Shown: piece by piece, positions 17,791 through 26,602 of the stretch | Layout of the letters: the number at the start of each line of letters is the position of its first letter | Position numbering within the stretch: the stretch's first letter is position 1 | Assembly: GCA_017431945.1 (NCBI GenBank) | Contig: JAFRJZ010000026.1 | Span: 1-64,000 of the forward strand | Length of the DNA stretch: 64,000 nt | Origin: Candidatus Saccharimonadota bacterium | GTDB lineage: Bacteria > Patescibacteriota > Saccharimonadia > Saccharimonadales > Saccharimonadaceae | Direction of reading: 5' to 3' | The notes under the pieces: model-generated | The model's database searches: none | What the model saw: only the letters and a program-made list of their open reading frames with translations | What the model was told of the DNA's origin: nothing | Translations under genes and position numbers: made by a program

Positions 17791-19560
17791 CTAAGGTTGG
17801 CGGGGCTTTTTGCTGGCTTTACTATCAGCGGTGAGAAGATAGAGGTGATGCTTGGCGCGCGTGGTGGCGACGTAGTAAAGGCGGTGCTGATCTTCGCGGT
17901 TAGTGGTATGGTTGTCGCCAAAGATTTCAAAAAGGTTATTTTTAGGGTCGCTAAATAATATCTGGTTGTCGGCTTCGAGGATGATGATAACGTCAGCTTC
18001 GAGACCTTTGGAACGGTGGATGGTGAGCCAACTGATTTTTTGGTCAAATTCTGTGGCGGTAAGGATGTAGTTGTTGATGGCGACGGTTTTCAAAGCTTGG
18101 TGAAATTTAGACATCGTTAGTCCCGGATAAGAGGTAAAATTGTGACGGTGAAGTAAAAGAATTTGTCTAGCACGGCGGTGTTTTTTGATGATTTTGAGGG
18201 TGGATTTGAGGAGTTTGGCGGCGGCGGTAGGCGGAAGATTGATAGCGTTTGGTGGGTAGATTTCGTGTGCGAGCGCGTATTGAAACGCCGAATCGTGAAG
18301 TGCGTCACCCTTGATATCCTCGGTATCAAAACGGGTTTTAAGATAGTTAACCCGGTGGATTTTGCCGGATTTTTTACTAAAAGCAGTGATTTTGGCAGCG
18401 TTCTGACCGGTGGCGTTAATCATATATTCACTGGCGGTGTCGACAATTTTGCGGTCGCTGCGGTAATTAGTGATGAGGTTGATTTTATGAGCGTCCTCGG
18501 GGAAAAAGTCAGCAAAATTAAGGAAATAGGTGCAATCGGAGCCGGCAAAACGGTTAATCGCCTGCCAGTCGTCACCGACGGCAAAGAGATGAGCTTCAGG
18601 GCAGAGCTTGCGAAGTTGATTGACGAGGTTTAAAAATAGATAGGAAAAATCTTGATACTCGTCGATGAGAAGATGGCGCTTGGCTTGTAATACACGAATT
18701 AGCATGATAGTGCTTTTTCGGGTCGCGTCGGCGCGGCCCGTCTTCACGGGCGCGCCGCGCTCAGTCTGTCCGCGTCCCAAGGGGCGAACGGCAGCAGCCT
18801 GCGAAAGTCCCTCAAAAGCACTATCCATGCTAATTCTAGCGAGCCAGCCGGCGGCGTTGCTCATGAGGATATTGAAGTCGATTTTATCCTGCTTTTTAAG
18901 AGCTTGGCAGTATTCGCGATAGATAGGCAGGGCGAAGTCGTAAAATATTTTGGTTTGCGGGTCAGCGCTGTAATTACCGACAGCCTGAGTGAGTTTTCTA
19001 AAGCCAATCGCGCCAGGGTATTTTTGCTGAGTACGGTTGATAAACTGCGATACAAGGCTAAGAGTCTGAGCCTCGGCGGGAGTGGATGGTTGGAGGATGT
19101 GGGCGGTTTTTAATGGATTTTTAATCTTAGTGTGGCACCAAATGAGGGTTTGGAGGAGTTGGCTTCGGTCATCCTCGGAGATAATATGCGGCTTTTGACC
19201 GGCCTGTTTGAGCGTATCAAGAGCGAATTTATGAAAAGTGGTGGCGATACTGGGAGTTTCGGCGAGCAAAGGTGTGCCGTCGATTTTGACCTCAGTAAGG
19301 CGCTGGTTGATTTCGGCAGCAGCAGTACGGTTAAAGACAAAGGCCGAAATCTCCTCTGGCTTAATTCCCTCTTGATGGATAAGATAAGCAATCTTGGCGA
19401 CAATAATACGCGTCTTACCCGAACCGGCGCGCGCAGTCACTAGAGTATTCTTGTGGCTATCGCACACCGCCGCGGCCTGCTCCTTATCCAAAAAATATGA
19501 CTCACCGTGTAACGACACGTGCCGTTCAAACCATGCTTGAATTTCGCCTGGAATTGACAT
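17791..19560 (-). CDS. UvrD/Rep-family DNA helicase with in-frame palindromic insert
   Basis: ATP-dependent 3'-5' helicase of superfamily 1, about 589 aa. Walker A is TARAGSGKTRII, Walker B LLIDEYQDFSYLF, motif III GDDWQAINRFAG, motif IV/V LITNYRSDRKIV and TIHRSKGLEADVIIILEAD, motif VI YVATTRAKHHLYLL. It is smaller than UvrD/PcrA (~720 aa). I prefer ATG 19560; a TTG at 19575 is possible, and neither has a Shine-Dalgarno. Residues of about 240-285 (EGLSQAAAVRP...TRKSTIMLIRV) come from a family 1 palindromic element placed just before Walker B. The 5' side has a structured leader, a short ORF and an antisense promoter. Confidence 0.92.
   Translation of the reverse strand: MSIPGEIQAWFERHVSLHGESYFLDKEQAAAVCDSHKNTLVTARAGSGKTRIIVAKIAYLIHQEGIKPEEISAFVFNRTAAAEINQRLTEVKIDGTPLLAETPSIATTFHKFALDTLKQAGQKPHIISEDDRSQLLQTLIWCHTKIKNPLKTAHILQPSTPAEAQTLSLVSQFINRTQQKYPGAIGFRKLTQAVGNYSADPQTKIFYDFALPIYREYCQALKKQDKIDFNILMSNAAGWLARISMDSAFEGLSQAAAVRPLGRGQTERGAPVKTGRADATRKSTIMLIRVLQAKRHLLIDEYQDFSYLFLNLVNQLRKLCPEAHLFAVGDDWQAINRFAGSDCTYFLNFADFFPEDAHKINLITNYRSDRKIVDTASEYMINATGQNAAKITAFSKKSGKIHRVNYLKTRFDTEDIKGDALHDSAFQYALAHEIYPPNAINLPPTAAAKLLKSTLKIIKKHRRARQILLLHRHNFTSYPGLTMSKFHQALKTVAINNYILTATEFDQKISWLTIHRSKGLEADVIIILEADNQILFSDPKNNLFEIFGDNHTTNREDQHRLYYVATTRAKHHLYLLTADSKASKKPRQP
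18696..18836 (+). repeat. palindromic element family 1, copy in helicase gene
   Basis: Outer arms GAATTAGCATGATAGTGCTT (18696 on) and AAGCACTATCCATGCTAATTC (ending 18836) are complementary over about 22 nt with one bulge, and consist of helicase coding sequence. The core starts TCGGGTCGCG, contains the hairpin GGCCCGT-CTTC-ACGGGC and ends CCCTC. The frame stays open through the element. At 141 nt this is the longest copy. Confidence 0.9.
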
Positions 19561-19568
19561 AAACTTTA

Positions 19569-19597
19569 TTGACAATGATGGATTATTTTTATATAAT
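19569..19597 (+). promoter_or_regulatory. perfect consensus plus-strand promoter
   Basis: TTGACA (19569-19574), 17-bp spacer, TATAAT (19592-19597). It overlaps the helicase start region and points away from it. Confidence 0.85.
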
Positions 19598-19603
19598 TTA
19601 TAT

Positions 19604-19673
19604 TATTGAAAGGATTGCTAGATTATCCTTTCGTTGTGTTGTAGTCTAACCTTAATGGTTAGACTTTTCTTTT
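19604..19673 (+). ncRNA. candidate small RNA, antisense to the helicase leader
   Basis: From the expected start about 7 nt after the -10, about 70 nt contain a hairpin GAAAGGAT...ATCCTTTC (19608-19632) and an intrinsic terminator AGTCTAACC-TTAAT-GGTTAGACT with TTTTCTTTT (19643-19673). There is no ORF. It is complementary to the 5' leader of the helicase on the other strand. Promoter plus terminator make it a discrete transcription unit; the RNA itself is inferred. Confidence 0.6.
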
Positions 19674-19717
19674 GGTTTCTTGTCAAAATTGAGAATTATT
19701 AGTCCAATTTGAAGCAT
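19652..19717 (-). CDS. candidate 21-aa leader peptide upstream of the helicase
   Basis: ATG 19717 reads MLQIGLIILNFDKKPKEKSNH and stops at 19652. AGAAAGGAG lies 8 nt upstream, one of the better Shine-Dalgarno sequences nearby. The last codons lie in the 5' arm of AGTCTAACC/GGTTAGACT and the stop codon falls in its loop, a layout seen in translational attenuators. The helicase ATG is about 90 nt further on. It may be a regulatory leader peptide or chance; the length is too short for statistics. Confidence 0.4.
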   Translation of the reverse strand: MLQIGLIILNFDKKPKEKSNH

Positions 19718-19877
19718 AACAATTACTCCTTTCTGGTAGTCCTAGCCTATCTAGCATCAGCCTTTTTAGTGGACCCCCACCGACCCACAAACTACGACTA
19801 TGTTTGTGATTAAAGCCCACTAATCTCCAAAAGTACAACACGCGACGCAGTGTAGCAAAAAGACCGACAGAATTCAA
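19718..19877 (-). promoter_or_regulatory. conserved promoter copy 4 and structured leader
   Basis: TTGAAT (19872-19877), 17-bp spacer ending in TTTTTGC, TACACT (19849-19854): the same promoter type as the three nuclease genes, with the same GAGCTCAAGCTTG upstream. It is followed not by an ATG but by about 130 nt that can fold: TTAGTGG/CCACTAA closes a domain holding CACAAAC/GTTTGTG. A 21-aa ORF with a strong SD follows. Together with the ORF this fills the 19561-19911 gap between the helicase and tmk. Confidence 0.55.
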
Positions 19878-19911
19878 GCTTGAGCTCAATATTTTAAAAA
19901 GAAAATGATGT

Positions 19912-20514
19912 TTACAAAATAATTTGTTTGATTTCGGTGAAAATTTCTTCGATGGTACCAGAAGCGTCGATGATTTGGAGATTGAAATCTTTGGCAATGC
20001 GCGGATAAGCGGCGTTGACTTTTTGCTGAAAAGTGTCGGGCTTGGCTTCAAAAGTTTCAGTATCTTTACCGCGACCAGATTGGCGAGTAAGGCGAACTTC
20101 GTCTGGTACAGTGAGAATAAAGCCATAATCAGGTCGGAAATATTTTTCGGGTAATAAATCCTTAGTGATACGGATAATTTTGTTACGCGACACGCCTTCA
20201 CCATAACCTTGATAGGCCAGTGTTGACCAGTAATTGCGAGCTGATATGACGATGCCGCCGCGTTTTAGGACTGGCTCAGCGATTTTGTACCAAAGCTCCA
20301 CGCGGGCGGCCGTGAATAACAGGACATTGGTAATAGGCTCCAAGTGATAACCGCGAGACAAAATCATATCATGTAAATCATGCGCTTGAGGTAAGTCGCC
20401 GTCTGGCTCCTCGAGCATGACGACTTCTCTGCCTTGCTCCTTGAAATATTTTGTTAATAATTCGGCTTGAGTGGATTTGCCAGTACCGTCTTGGCCTTCG
20501 ATAACTATGTACAT
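19912..20514 (-). CDS. tmk: thymidylate (dTMP) kinase, copy 1
   Basis: Phosphorylates dTMP to dTDP, 200 aa from ATG 20514. P-loop IEGQDGTGKSTQAELL; LEEPDGDLPQAHD where EPGG is usual; ARNYWSTLAYQGYG in place of the DRYxxSslAYQG block. The lid shows RQSGRGKDTE. The tdk stop lies 2 nt before this start, so the two form a salvage operon. A second, very similar copy lies at 27616-28218 on the other strand. Confidence 0.93.
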   Translation of the reverse strand: MYIVIEGQDGTGKSTQAELLTKYFKEQGREVVMLEEPDGDLPQAHDLHDMILSRGYHLEPITNVLLFTAARVELWYKIAEPVLKRGGIVISARNYWSTLAYQGYGEGVSRNKIIRITKDLLPEKYFRPDYGFILTVPDEVRLTRQSGRGKDTETFEAKPDTFQQKVNAAYPRIAKDFNLQIIDASGTIEEIFTEIKQIIL

Positions 20515-20516
20515 CA

Positions 20517-21104
20517 CTAGACCTTTTCCAGATATTTTTGATAACAAGCCGGACAGAGTGCGCGATATTCAACTTTACTAGTGCCATCGTCAATTAAAAT
20601 ATCTGGACCGGTAGTGATAAGCTTATTATCGACAAAACGAACATTGCGAGTGGCTTTATGGCCGCATTCGCAGATGGTTTTGATTTCTTCGATATCATGA
20701 GCGATCTGCAATAAGCGCGTCGCGCCCTCAAAACCACCGTCGTTTTGACGAAAATTAAGGCGAAGTCCATAAGCTATAACGGGGATACTCAATTTGGTGG
20801 TGATTAGCATTAATTGGTCAGCCTGAATAGGAGTAAGAAATTGAGCCTCGTCGACCAGAACACAGTCGACCTTAGGGTAATTTTTACAAATTTCGTCATA
20901 TAAATTAGTTTTATGGCTGAAACAGAGGTCAGTTTCGCGTTCGGGACCGATACGAGTAAGTAATTTGGTACCGTTTTTGGTATCAATTTTAGGTTTGATC
21001 ACGCAGACTTGGTGACCTCGCTCCTCGTAATTGAAAGCGACCTGTAGAAGCTGCATAGTTTTGCCACATCCCATCGCGCCATAGCGAAAATATAACTTTG
21101 CCAT
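20517..21104 (-). CDS. tdk: thymidine kinase, copy 1
   Basis: TK1-type kinase making dTMP from thymidine, 195 aa. P-loop YFRYGAMGCGKTMQLLQ, DEAQFLTPIQADQL, the lasso region PVIAYGLRLNFR...GGFEGATRLL, and a zinc site CECGHKA with CPACY. The -10 TAAAAT (21111-21116) with extended TGC lies 6 nt before the ATG, so the mRNA looks leaderless. It is paired with tmk. The second copy is at 27026-27616. Confidence 0.94.
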   Translation of the reverse strand: MAKLYFRYGAMGCGKTMQLLQVAFNYEERGHQVCVIKPKIDTKNGTKLLTRIGPERETDLCFSHKTNLYDEICKNYPKVDCVLVDEAQFLTPIQADQLMLITTKLSIPVIAYGLRLNFRQNDGGFEGATRLLQIAHDIEEIKTICECGHKATRNVRFVDNKLITTGPDILIDDGTSKVEYRALCPACYQKYLEKV

Positions 21105-21157
21105 GTCTTTATTTTAGCATAGTTTATGGTTATAGTGTTGGCGGAAAATGAATTATC

Positions 21158-21202
21158 AAAAAAGAGGGCTGGGCCTCGCACCTCCGGCGCAAGGTCGCCC
21201 TC
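21158..21202 (-). terminator. terminator of nuclease paralog 2
   Basis: Minus strand: GAGGGC, a loop of 27 nt with the GCGCCGGAGGT core, GCCCTC, then TTTTTT. The loop resembles that of the terminator at 38050 (GCGCCGAAGGT). Confidence 0.75.
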
Positions 21203-21229
21203 GATACTTTTATTGTAGCATATTTGCTA

Positions 21230-21613
21230 CTAGAATTCAAGTAGTCTATGATCTTTCGTAATAATTTTTAACTGCTTACAAGAATTAATTTGCTTGAAAC
21301 ACCTCTTAAGTTCTTTTATCGCAATCTCTTCTGGCATTTTTGATTTTGACAAATCTATAATTACATTTTCGGATTGCTTAGTAGCTTTTTTGATAATATG
21401 TTCCAAAGATATTTTACTTTTACCTTGCGGACTTTTCATCTCCCATTCTTTACCCGACATTATAAAATCTGGGGTTTTAGTCTTGGGACTATTGGATGGT
21501 GGTATGAGTTCTATATCGTAACCGAGATTAGTCAAGAATAGAATTGTATCGTATTCGTGTTTTTCTAGCTTTACGCCGTTGGGTTTAATCTTTCCTGATT
21601 TTTGATTTTTCAT
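21230..21613 (-). CDS. orphan CdiA-CT-like PD-(D/E)xK nuclease, paralog 2
   Basis: 127 aa from ATG 21613 (MKNQKSGKIKPN). It shares with paralogs 1 and 3 the start MKNQKxGKI, a His-Glu (KHEYDTILFL), TPDFIMSGKEWEMKSPQGK (Asp...E-x-K) and ATKQSENVIIDLSKSKM. It is the most divergent of the three in the N-terminal third and ends KIITKDHRLLEF. Leaderless: the ATG lies 7 nt after TACATT. There is no partner gene on either side. AT-rich compared with tdk-tmk next to it, which may point to transfer. Confidence 0.7.
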   Translation of the reverse strand: MKNQKSGKIKPNGVKLEKHEYDTILFLTNLGYDIELIPPSNSPKTKTPDFIMSGKEWEMKSPQGKSKISLEHIIKKATKQSENVIIDLSKSKMPEEIAIKELKRCFKQINSCKQLKIITKDHRLLEF

Positions 21614-21620
21614 ATGCGAG

Positions 21621-21649
21621 AATGTAACAAAATGAACCGTAAAATGCAA
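21621..21649 (-). promoter_or_regulatory. conserved leaderless promoter, copy 2
   Basis: TTGCAT (21644-21649), 17-bp spacer ending in TGT, TACATT (21621-21626), 7 nt to the ATG. Confidence 0.75.
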
Positions 21650-21676
21650 GCGCTAGCCTGATATTTTACAAAAAAG

Positions 21677-21715
21677 TAGCCCCGGTCGTTTAGACCGAGG
21701 CTGAGCTTTCTAGAC
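21677..21715 (-). terminator. terminator with TCTAGAAAGCTC motif
   Basis: The motif TCTAGAAAGCTC (minus strand of 21704-21715) contains the TAG stop of the 21710-22186 gene; the stem AGCCTCGGTC/GACCGGGGCT with a T-run follows. The motif is complementary to the leader motif at 22213-22223. Confidence 0.75.
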
Positions 21716-22186
21716 CGAAACATCTATTTGGTTTAATTCAGGCCCTATTATTTCTAAATCAAATAAAGAACCGTCTGGGGCAATGTATTTTTCGACCGCA
21801 ACGACAAATATATCGCCCACTTCTACTGAATACCATAATTCTTCGTTGTTGAATTTATGGATTTCCCCATTAATTCTCGTCACGACATAGTGACGATCAT
21901 CATCGGTGCAAAATATTCTCGTGTCGCCAAAGCGATACTTATCTATAACTTCGCACCAAAGCGTCGTTTCAATCTTCTTAGCGCGACGTCTGTTCCAGGT
22001 TTTGTTTGTTTCTTCCCAATATACGATTGTCATTAACATCCAAAATGCTGAAATCTCCCATATCGCTAAAGCAGGAATATCGACGTCGTACCACACGCCA
22101 GCAACATAAAACAAACGTATAAACGCTAGAATACTCACCGTCGCCGTCCCTGAAACAATTCTTGCCGAATAGTTATGCTTCTTCAT
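21710..22186 (-). CDS. small two-helix membrane protein of the TCTAGA-UTR group
   Basis: 158 aa, MKKHNYSARIV, with GGGGG Shine-Dalgarno 8 nt upstream. Two N-terminal hydrophobic helices (about residues 11-32 and 36-57) are followed by a basic stretch TWNRRRAKKIE and a soluble beta-rich domain of about 90 residues (RHYVVTRINGEIHKF...VGDIFVVAVEKY), which may be a small OB- or SH3-like barrel. The protein at 22944 has the same layout, and both share one promoter-leader cassette with the 26702 gene. The function is unknown. Confidence 0.7.
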   Translation of the reverse strand: MKKHNYSARIVSGTATVSILAFIRLFYVAGVWYDVDIPALAIWEISAFWMLMTIVYWEETNKTWNRRRAKKIETTLWCEVIDKYRFGDTRIFCTDDDRHYVVTRINGEIHKFNNEELWYSVEVGDIFVVAVEKYIAPDGSLFDLEIIGPELNQIDVSV

Positions 22187-22212
22187 GATAAACCCCCTAT
22201 CTTTTAATGTGC

Positions 22213-22276
22213 TCTAGAAGCTCATAACCTTTTACGGTTATTTTTACATTATATCACACTTATGCTATTTTGTCAA
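22213..22276 (-). promoter_or_regulatory. promoter-leader cassette, copy A
   Basis: TTGACA (22271-22276), 17-bp spacer containing TAGCATAAGTGTGA, TATAAT (22248-22253), leader hairpin ATAACC...GGTTAT (22224-22241) and GAGCTTCTAGA (22213-22223). Nearly identical cassettes lie at 23481-23545 and 26603-26666. Confidence 0.85.
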
Positions 22277-22378
22277 TAGCCAAAACATGTTTTACTGGGG
22301 TAGTGCAAAAAAACGGCCCTGGTCTATGCTAGACTGATATTCTGTAAGAAAAGGTTTTATGATAAAATAAAAGTGCTT

Positions 22379-22909
22379 ATGGATGATATATCGACTATCT
22401 GTTTTATAACCGCGCAAGTTATTGGGCTGGTGGCGATTATTGTGGATATGCTGAGTTTTCAAAAAAACAGCAAAAACGAGCTTTTGAAATTGCAGATTGC
22501 TTCTAATTTTCTGTTTGCTGTGCAGTACATGTTTCTAGGGGCGTTTTCGGGGGCTTTGATTAATGTAGTGTGTATGGCGAGGAATTACCTCTTTCGAAAG
22601 TTTAAGAAAATACCGTTTTACCTGTTGCTGATAGTGCTGGTGGCGTTTGTGGTGTTTACGGTGGTAACTTACGACGGGCCGGAGAGCCTGCTGCCGCTGT
22701 TTGCAATGAGTATATACACCCTGGCGCTTTACACCGGTAATACTACTAAAATTCGGTTGGCCGAAATTAACGGTTGTATTTTGATGATTATTTATAACGT
22801 GATGGTGCTGGCGATATTTGGCACGATAGCGACGGCGCTAGTGATGGCGTCGACCATCGTGGCGATGGTGAGGTATCGGGGCGGCAAAAAGCCGGCGAGA
22901 GAAAAATAG
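22379..22909 (+). CDS. YgjV-family inner membrane protein
   Basis: About 176 aa from ATG 22379 (MDDISTICFITAQ); a GTG two codons earlier is possible. Five or six hydrophobic helices span nearly the whole protein, with the FQKNSKNELLKLQIASNFLFAVQYMFLG block that marks the YgjV (Imp-YgjV) family. Its role is unknown in the family. It has no Shine-Dalgarno; TAAAAT lies 10 nt before the ATG. The TAG stop overlaps the hairpin shared with the convergent gene at 22944. Confidence 0.8.
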   Translation: MDDISTICFITAQVIGLVAIIVDMLSFQKNSKNELLKLQIASNFLFAVQYMFLGAFSGALINVVCMARNYLFRKFKKIPFYLLLIVLVAFVVFTVVTYDGPESLLPLFAMSIYTLALYTGNTTKIRLAEINGCILMIIYNVMVLAIFGTIATALVMASTIVAMVRYRGGKKPAREK

Positions 22910-22943
22910 CCCCGGTCATTTAGACCGAGGCTAGCTTTCTAGA
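22907..22943. terminator. shared terminator of convergent genes, with TCTAGA motif
   Basis: TAGCCCCGGTC-ATTTA-GACCGAGGCTA forms the stem; TCTAGAAAGCTAG (minus strand of 22931-22943) directly follows the TAG of the 22944 gene. The stem is nearly identical to the one at 21677. Confidence 0.8.
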
Positions 22944-23438
22944 CTACTTTTTTAATGAGAGCGAAATAACTTTTGCTCCCTCGACATGATAGCGACCGCC
23001 GTAAAGATGGCGTGTTACCGAACACTTTACTTCTACTTTGTCGTACGCATTTATGTTTTTCCATAAATGCGGATCTACTTCTGCCCAACACGGCCAGTAA
23101 ACGTCAGTGTCGTCTTCCAAGCCAAGACTGAGCCCGCATTTTTTGTTATGAACCCAACGTTCATAGACGATTGCATCCAAGATTTCTTCTTCTTGGATTA
23201 ACGCTCCAAACCTTTTGTTTAGAGCATAGTTTATACGTCCGAAGTTCTTGTCGGTCAACGTGGCTTTGTAAACAGGGATGCCGATTGCAGCAACCACCCC
23301 CAAAAAAACAATAGTAGCTGCAAAAGCATTTTGAGGATTTCCCCTCGTGTGCAGTGCGGCTAATACGCCAGCGGCTATAATCAGCACTAAGCTCAGGCCC
23401 TGAATTACATTTTCGTAGTCGACATAAAATCTTTTCAT
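22944..23438 (-). CDS. small two-helix membrane protein of the TCTAGA-UTR group
   Basis: 164 aa, MKRFYVDYENVI, with GGGAGG 6 nt upstream. Two hydrophobic helices (about residues 11-29 and 37-55) precede a soluble domain of about 105 residues with Trp and Cys (KKCGLSLGLEDDTDVYWPCW) and a C-terminal beta-rich part (YDKVEVKCSVTRHLYGG). Layout and regulation match the 21710 gene, but the sequences differ; they could be distant paralogs. Function unknown. Confidence 0.7.
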   Translation of the reverse strand: MKRFYVDYENVIQGLSLVLIIAAGVLAALHTRGNPQNAFAATIVFLGVVAAIGIPVYKATLTDKNFGRINYALNKRFGALIQEEEILDAIVYERWVHNKKCGLSLGLEDDTDVYWPCWAEVDPHLWKNINAYDKVEVKCSVTRHLYGGRYHVEGAKVISLSLKK

Positions 23439-23480
23439 AATAACCTCCCTATTATTGAACTATTGTCATTGTGAATGTAC

Positions 23481-23545
23481 TCTAGAAAGTGTATAACCTT
23501 TTATGGTTATGCTTACATTATATCACACTTATGCTAAAAAGTCAA
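23481..23545 (-). promoter_or_regulatory. promoter-leader cassette, copy B
   Basis: TTGACT (23540-23545), 17-bp spacer with TAGCATAAGTGTGA, TATAAT (23517-23522), leader hairpin ATAACC...GGTTAT and CACTTTCTAGA (23481-23491). Confidence 0.85.
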
Positions 23546-23559
23546 TAGGTAGAACATAT

Positions 23560-24285
23560 TTAACAGGGGTAATGTTGGCAGAAATAGCGGTAAAGCTCGT
23601 CGCAGAGCTTAGGGTCCATAGGGGGTTTGTCTTGATAAGGGCTAATGCGCCCGAGCTTGGCGTATTTATCGCTGCCAAGTTTGTGATAGGGGAGAAAATC
23701 TACCCGCTCGACATTTTCAAGATGCGTGCGTAGAAACTGGGCGAGGTCGCGCATGTACTGCTTGCTATCGTGAACCTCTGGTACCACGACTTGGCGAATC
23801 CAAACTGGTTTTTTGGACTGATTAAGGGCCTTGGTAAACTCCAAAAACCTGTCTAAATAGGCTTTGGAGGTGATTTCTTGATAACCATCTGGGGTGATGT
23901 GCTTGATATCAAGTAAAACTAAATCCACATTTTGCAAAATTTCATCGTAGCGCCCGAGGCCAATACCGGCGGTATCAAGAGCGATATGAACGCCTTCTTG
24001 ATGTAATTTTTTGCAAGTTTCTAGCAATAACAGAGGCTGTAAAAGTGGCTCGCCGCCCGAAAAAGTCACCCCGCCACCTCGCTTAAAATATGGCTTATTG
24101 CGGAGAACTTTTTTAACAATTTCATCCGGGGTAATATTATCTGGCTGGCGTTCCTGCATCTCGGGGTTGTGACAATACCGACAGCGTAGCATGCAGCCGT
24201 TCAGAAACACCACGGTGCGGATGCCGGGGCCATCGGTAAGACCGAAACTTTCGATTTCGGCGACCGAACCCTTACATGTGGTCAT
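23560..24285 (-). CDS. pflA: pyruvate formate-lyase activating enzyme
   Basis: Radical SAM enzyme that installs the glycyl radical on PflB, 241 aa. The cluster motif is [12 protein letters not shown] (C-x3-C-x2-C); [15 protein letters not shown] and DTAGIG follow. The start overlaps the 3' end of pflB by 14 nt, so the two are translationally coupled. The pair points to anaerobic conversion of pyruvate to acetyl-CoA and formate. Confidence 0.95.
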   Translation of the reverse strand: MTTCKGSVAEIESFGLTDGPGIRTVVFLNGCMLRCRYCHNPEMQERQPDNITPDEIVKKVLRNKPYFKRGGGVTFSGGEPLLQPLLLLETCKKLHQEGVHIALDTAGIGLGRYDEILQNVDLVLLDIKHITPDGYQEITSKAYLDRFLEFTKALNQSKKPVWIRQVVVPEVHDSKQYMRDLAQFLRTHLENVERVDFLPYHKLGSDKYAKLGRISPYQDKPPMDPKLCDELYRYFCQHYPC

Positions 24286-26509
24286 GGAAAGTGCGGTCGA
24301 TTACTTCTTGCTGTTGCTCAGGGGTAAGACGGTTGAAACGCACCGCGTAGCCAGATACGCGGATAGTCAAAAGCGGGTATTTCTCGGGGTGATTCTTGGC
24401 GTCGATTAAGGTTTCGCGATTTAGTACGTTGACATTGAGATGATGGGCGCCTTGCGAGAAATAGCCATCCATTAGTGCTACGAGATTTTCGGTGCGGTCT
24501 TCGATAGTAATGCCGAGCGACTGAGGGATGATAGAAAATGTATTTGAGATACCATCGCGACAACATTTGGCCCAGTCGAGCTTCGCTACAGAGTTCAGTG
24601 AGGCGATCGCACCACTCTTGTCGCGCCCGTGCATCGGATTCGCCCCTGGTGCAAACGGTACTTTAGCTTTGCGGCCATCAGGGGTGGCACCAGTATTGTG
24701 GCCATAAACAACATTAGAGGTAATAGTAAGTACCGACATCGTTGGTATTGCATCGCGATAACAGGGGTGAGAAGCAAGCTCGGCATAGAATTTTTCTAGT
24801 AACTCCTCTGCCATGTTATCCACGCGATCGTCATCGTTGCCATACTGGGGGTAATCGCCTTCGATTTTGAAATCTACTGCTAGGCCGTCTTTGTTGCGAA
24901 TAGGGGTGACTTTGGCATATCTGATGGCTGAGAGTGAATCGGTCGCTACTGAAAGCCCCGCAACGCCATAAGCCATAAGGCGCCTGACGTCGGTATCGTG
25001 GAGCGCCATCTGGCTGGCCTCGTAGGCGTATTTGTCGTGCATGTAGTGGATGATATTCATGGTCTGATTGTAAATACGTGCGACTTCTTTCAACACCTTA
25101 TGGTAGGCAGATTTGACTTGGCGATAATCCAGTACCGCATCAGTTGTGGGCTCAAAACCGGGCAAAACCGTCTCGCCAGTCATCTCATCTACGCCCCCGT
25201 TAATCGCGTACAATAAGGCCTTAGCTAGGTTACAACGAGCCCCAAAGAATTGCATATCTTTACCCTCACGCATCGCCGACACGCAACAAGCAATGGCATA
25301 ATCGTCGCCCATATGGGGTCGCATCACGTCGTCGTTTTCGTATTGAATAGAATCAGTATCAATGCTGACTTTGGCGCAGTATTCTTTCCAGGGAGTGGGG
25401 AGCTTTTCTGCCCAGAGGACGGTCATATTGGGCTCAGGGGAAGATTTGAGGTTTTCGAGGGTGTGAACGATACGGAATGAGGTTTTGGTAACAAGCGATT
25501 TGTGGCCGCTAGTGGTCAAACCACCTACCGAGCAAGTGACCCACGTCGGATCGCCGGAGAACAGTTCATCATAATCAGGGGTGCGCAAGTGTCTAACTGC
25601 GCGTAGTTTAATAACAAAATTATCGATGATCTCTTGGGCTTTGCGCTCATTTAACGTGCCCTCCCTAAAATCGCGCTCGAAGTAAATATCGAGAAACGCA
25701 TCGACACGCCCGAGGCTCATAGCGGCACCGTTGTTTTCCTTGACGGCGGCTAGATAAGCAAAATAAGTCCATTGTACGGCCTCTTTGGCATTTCTGGCGG
25801 GTCGAGAGATATCAAAGCCATAACTCTTGGCCATTTTTTTAATTTTGCCTAGTGCCTTATACTGCATAGCAATTTCTTCACGCAAGCGAATCGTGGCATC
25901 ATCCATCTGGTGAATTGGCATTTCGTCCCAATCTTTGCGTTTTTCTCGCATCAGAAAATCGATGCCATAAAGTGCCACACGGCGATAGTCGCCAATAATG
26001 CGACCGCGACCATAGCTATCGGGGAGACCGGTCAGAAGTTTGTTATGGCGAGCACGGCGAATTTCAGAGGTATAAGCGTCAAACACCCCGTCGTTGTGTG
26101 ATTTGAAAAGACCGGAATTAAGGAATTTCTTGAGGTTGGCGCCCATTTCGTAACCATAGATATCGAGCTCATTATAAACCATGCGAAGACCGCCCTTAGG
26201 GACGATACTGCGACGGCCGAGTTTGTCAGTCTGCAAACCAACGATGACATTGTCTTCTCTAGAAATATAGCCCGGCTCAAAAGCATCAACATCGGCTGGA
26301 TGTATGGTGTCGATATCGATAACGTGCTTTTTGATCTCTTTGCGATTCATTTTGTTGAAAATTTCTAGAAGTCGTAAAGTTTTAGGGGTGGGACCGGCAA
26401 GAAAATCTTCACCGCCACGGTATTCACGGTAATTTTGCTTGATAAAATTGCTTACGTCAACGGTGTTTGTCCATGTGCCGGCTTTAAAGCCACGCCAGCC
26501 TTCATACAT
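24272..26509 (-). CDS. pflB: formate C-acetyltransferase (pyruvate formate-lyase)
   Basis: Glycyl-radical enzyme: pyruvate + CoA gives acetyl-CoA + formate. 745 aa, full length. The catalytic cysteine pair is seen in [20 protein letters not shown] and the glycyl-radical site in [20 protein letters not shown], close to the C terminus HDHM. AGGAGG Shine-Dalgarno precedes the ATG; the promoter has an extended TGCTATAAT about 35 nt upstream. Oxygen-sensitive, so it indicates anaerobic or microaerobic life. Confidence 0.97.
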   Translation of the reverse strand: MYEGWRGFKAGTWTNTVDVSNFIKQNYREYRGGEDFLAGPTPKTLRLLEIFNKMNRKEIKKHVIDIDTIHPADVDAFEPGYISREDNVIVGLQTDKLGRRSIVPKGGLRMVYNELDIYGYEMGANLKKFLNSGLFKSHNDGVFDAYTSEIRRARHNKLLTGLPDSYGRGRIIGDYRRVALYGIDFLMREKRKDWDEMPIHQMDDATIRLREEIAMQYKALGKIKKMAKSYGFDISRPARNAKEAVQWTYFAYLAAVKENNGAAMSLGRVDAFLDIYFERDFREGTLNERKAQEIIDNFVIKLRAVRHLRTPDYDELFSGDPTWVTCSVGGLTTSGHKSLVTKTSFRIVHTLENLKSSPEPNMTVLWAEKLPTPWKEYCAKVSIDTDSIQYENDDVMRPHMGDDYAIACCVSAMREGKDMQFFGARCNLAKALLYAINGGVDEMTGETVLPGFEPTTDAVLDYRQVKSAYHKVLKEVARIYNQTMNIIHYMHDKYAYEASQMALHDTDVRRLMAYGVAGLSVATDSLSAIRYAKVTPIRNKDGLAVDFKIEGDYPQYGNDDDRVDNMAEELLEKFYAELASHPCYRDAIPTMSVLTITSNVVYGHNTGATPDGRKAKVPFAPGANPMHGRDKSGAIASLNSVAKLDWAKCCRDGISNTFSIIPQSLGITIEDRTENLVALMDGYFSQGAHHLNVNVLNRETLIDAKNHPEKYPLLTIRVSGYAVRFNRLTPEQQQEVIDRTFHDHM

Positions 26510-26602
26510 AGTGTACCTCCTAAAATGTTTATGTAGTTATTATAGCATAAAAATCATTAGCGTGTTTGAAATTATTTCACCTCTGTTAATATGTTCTTAT
26601 TA

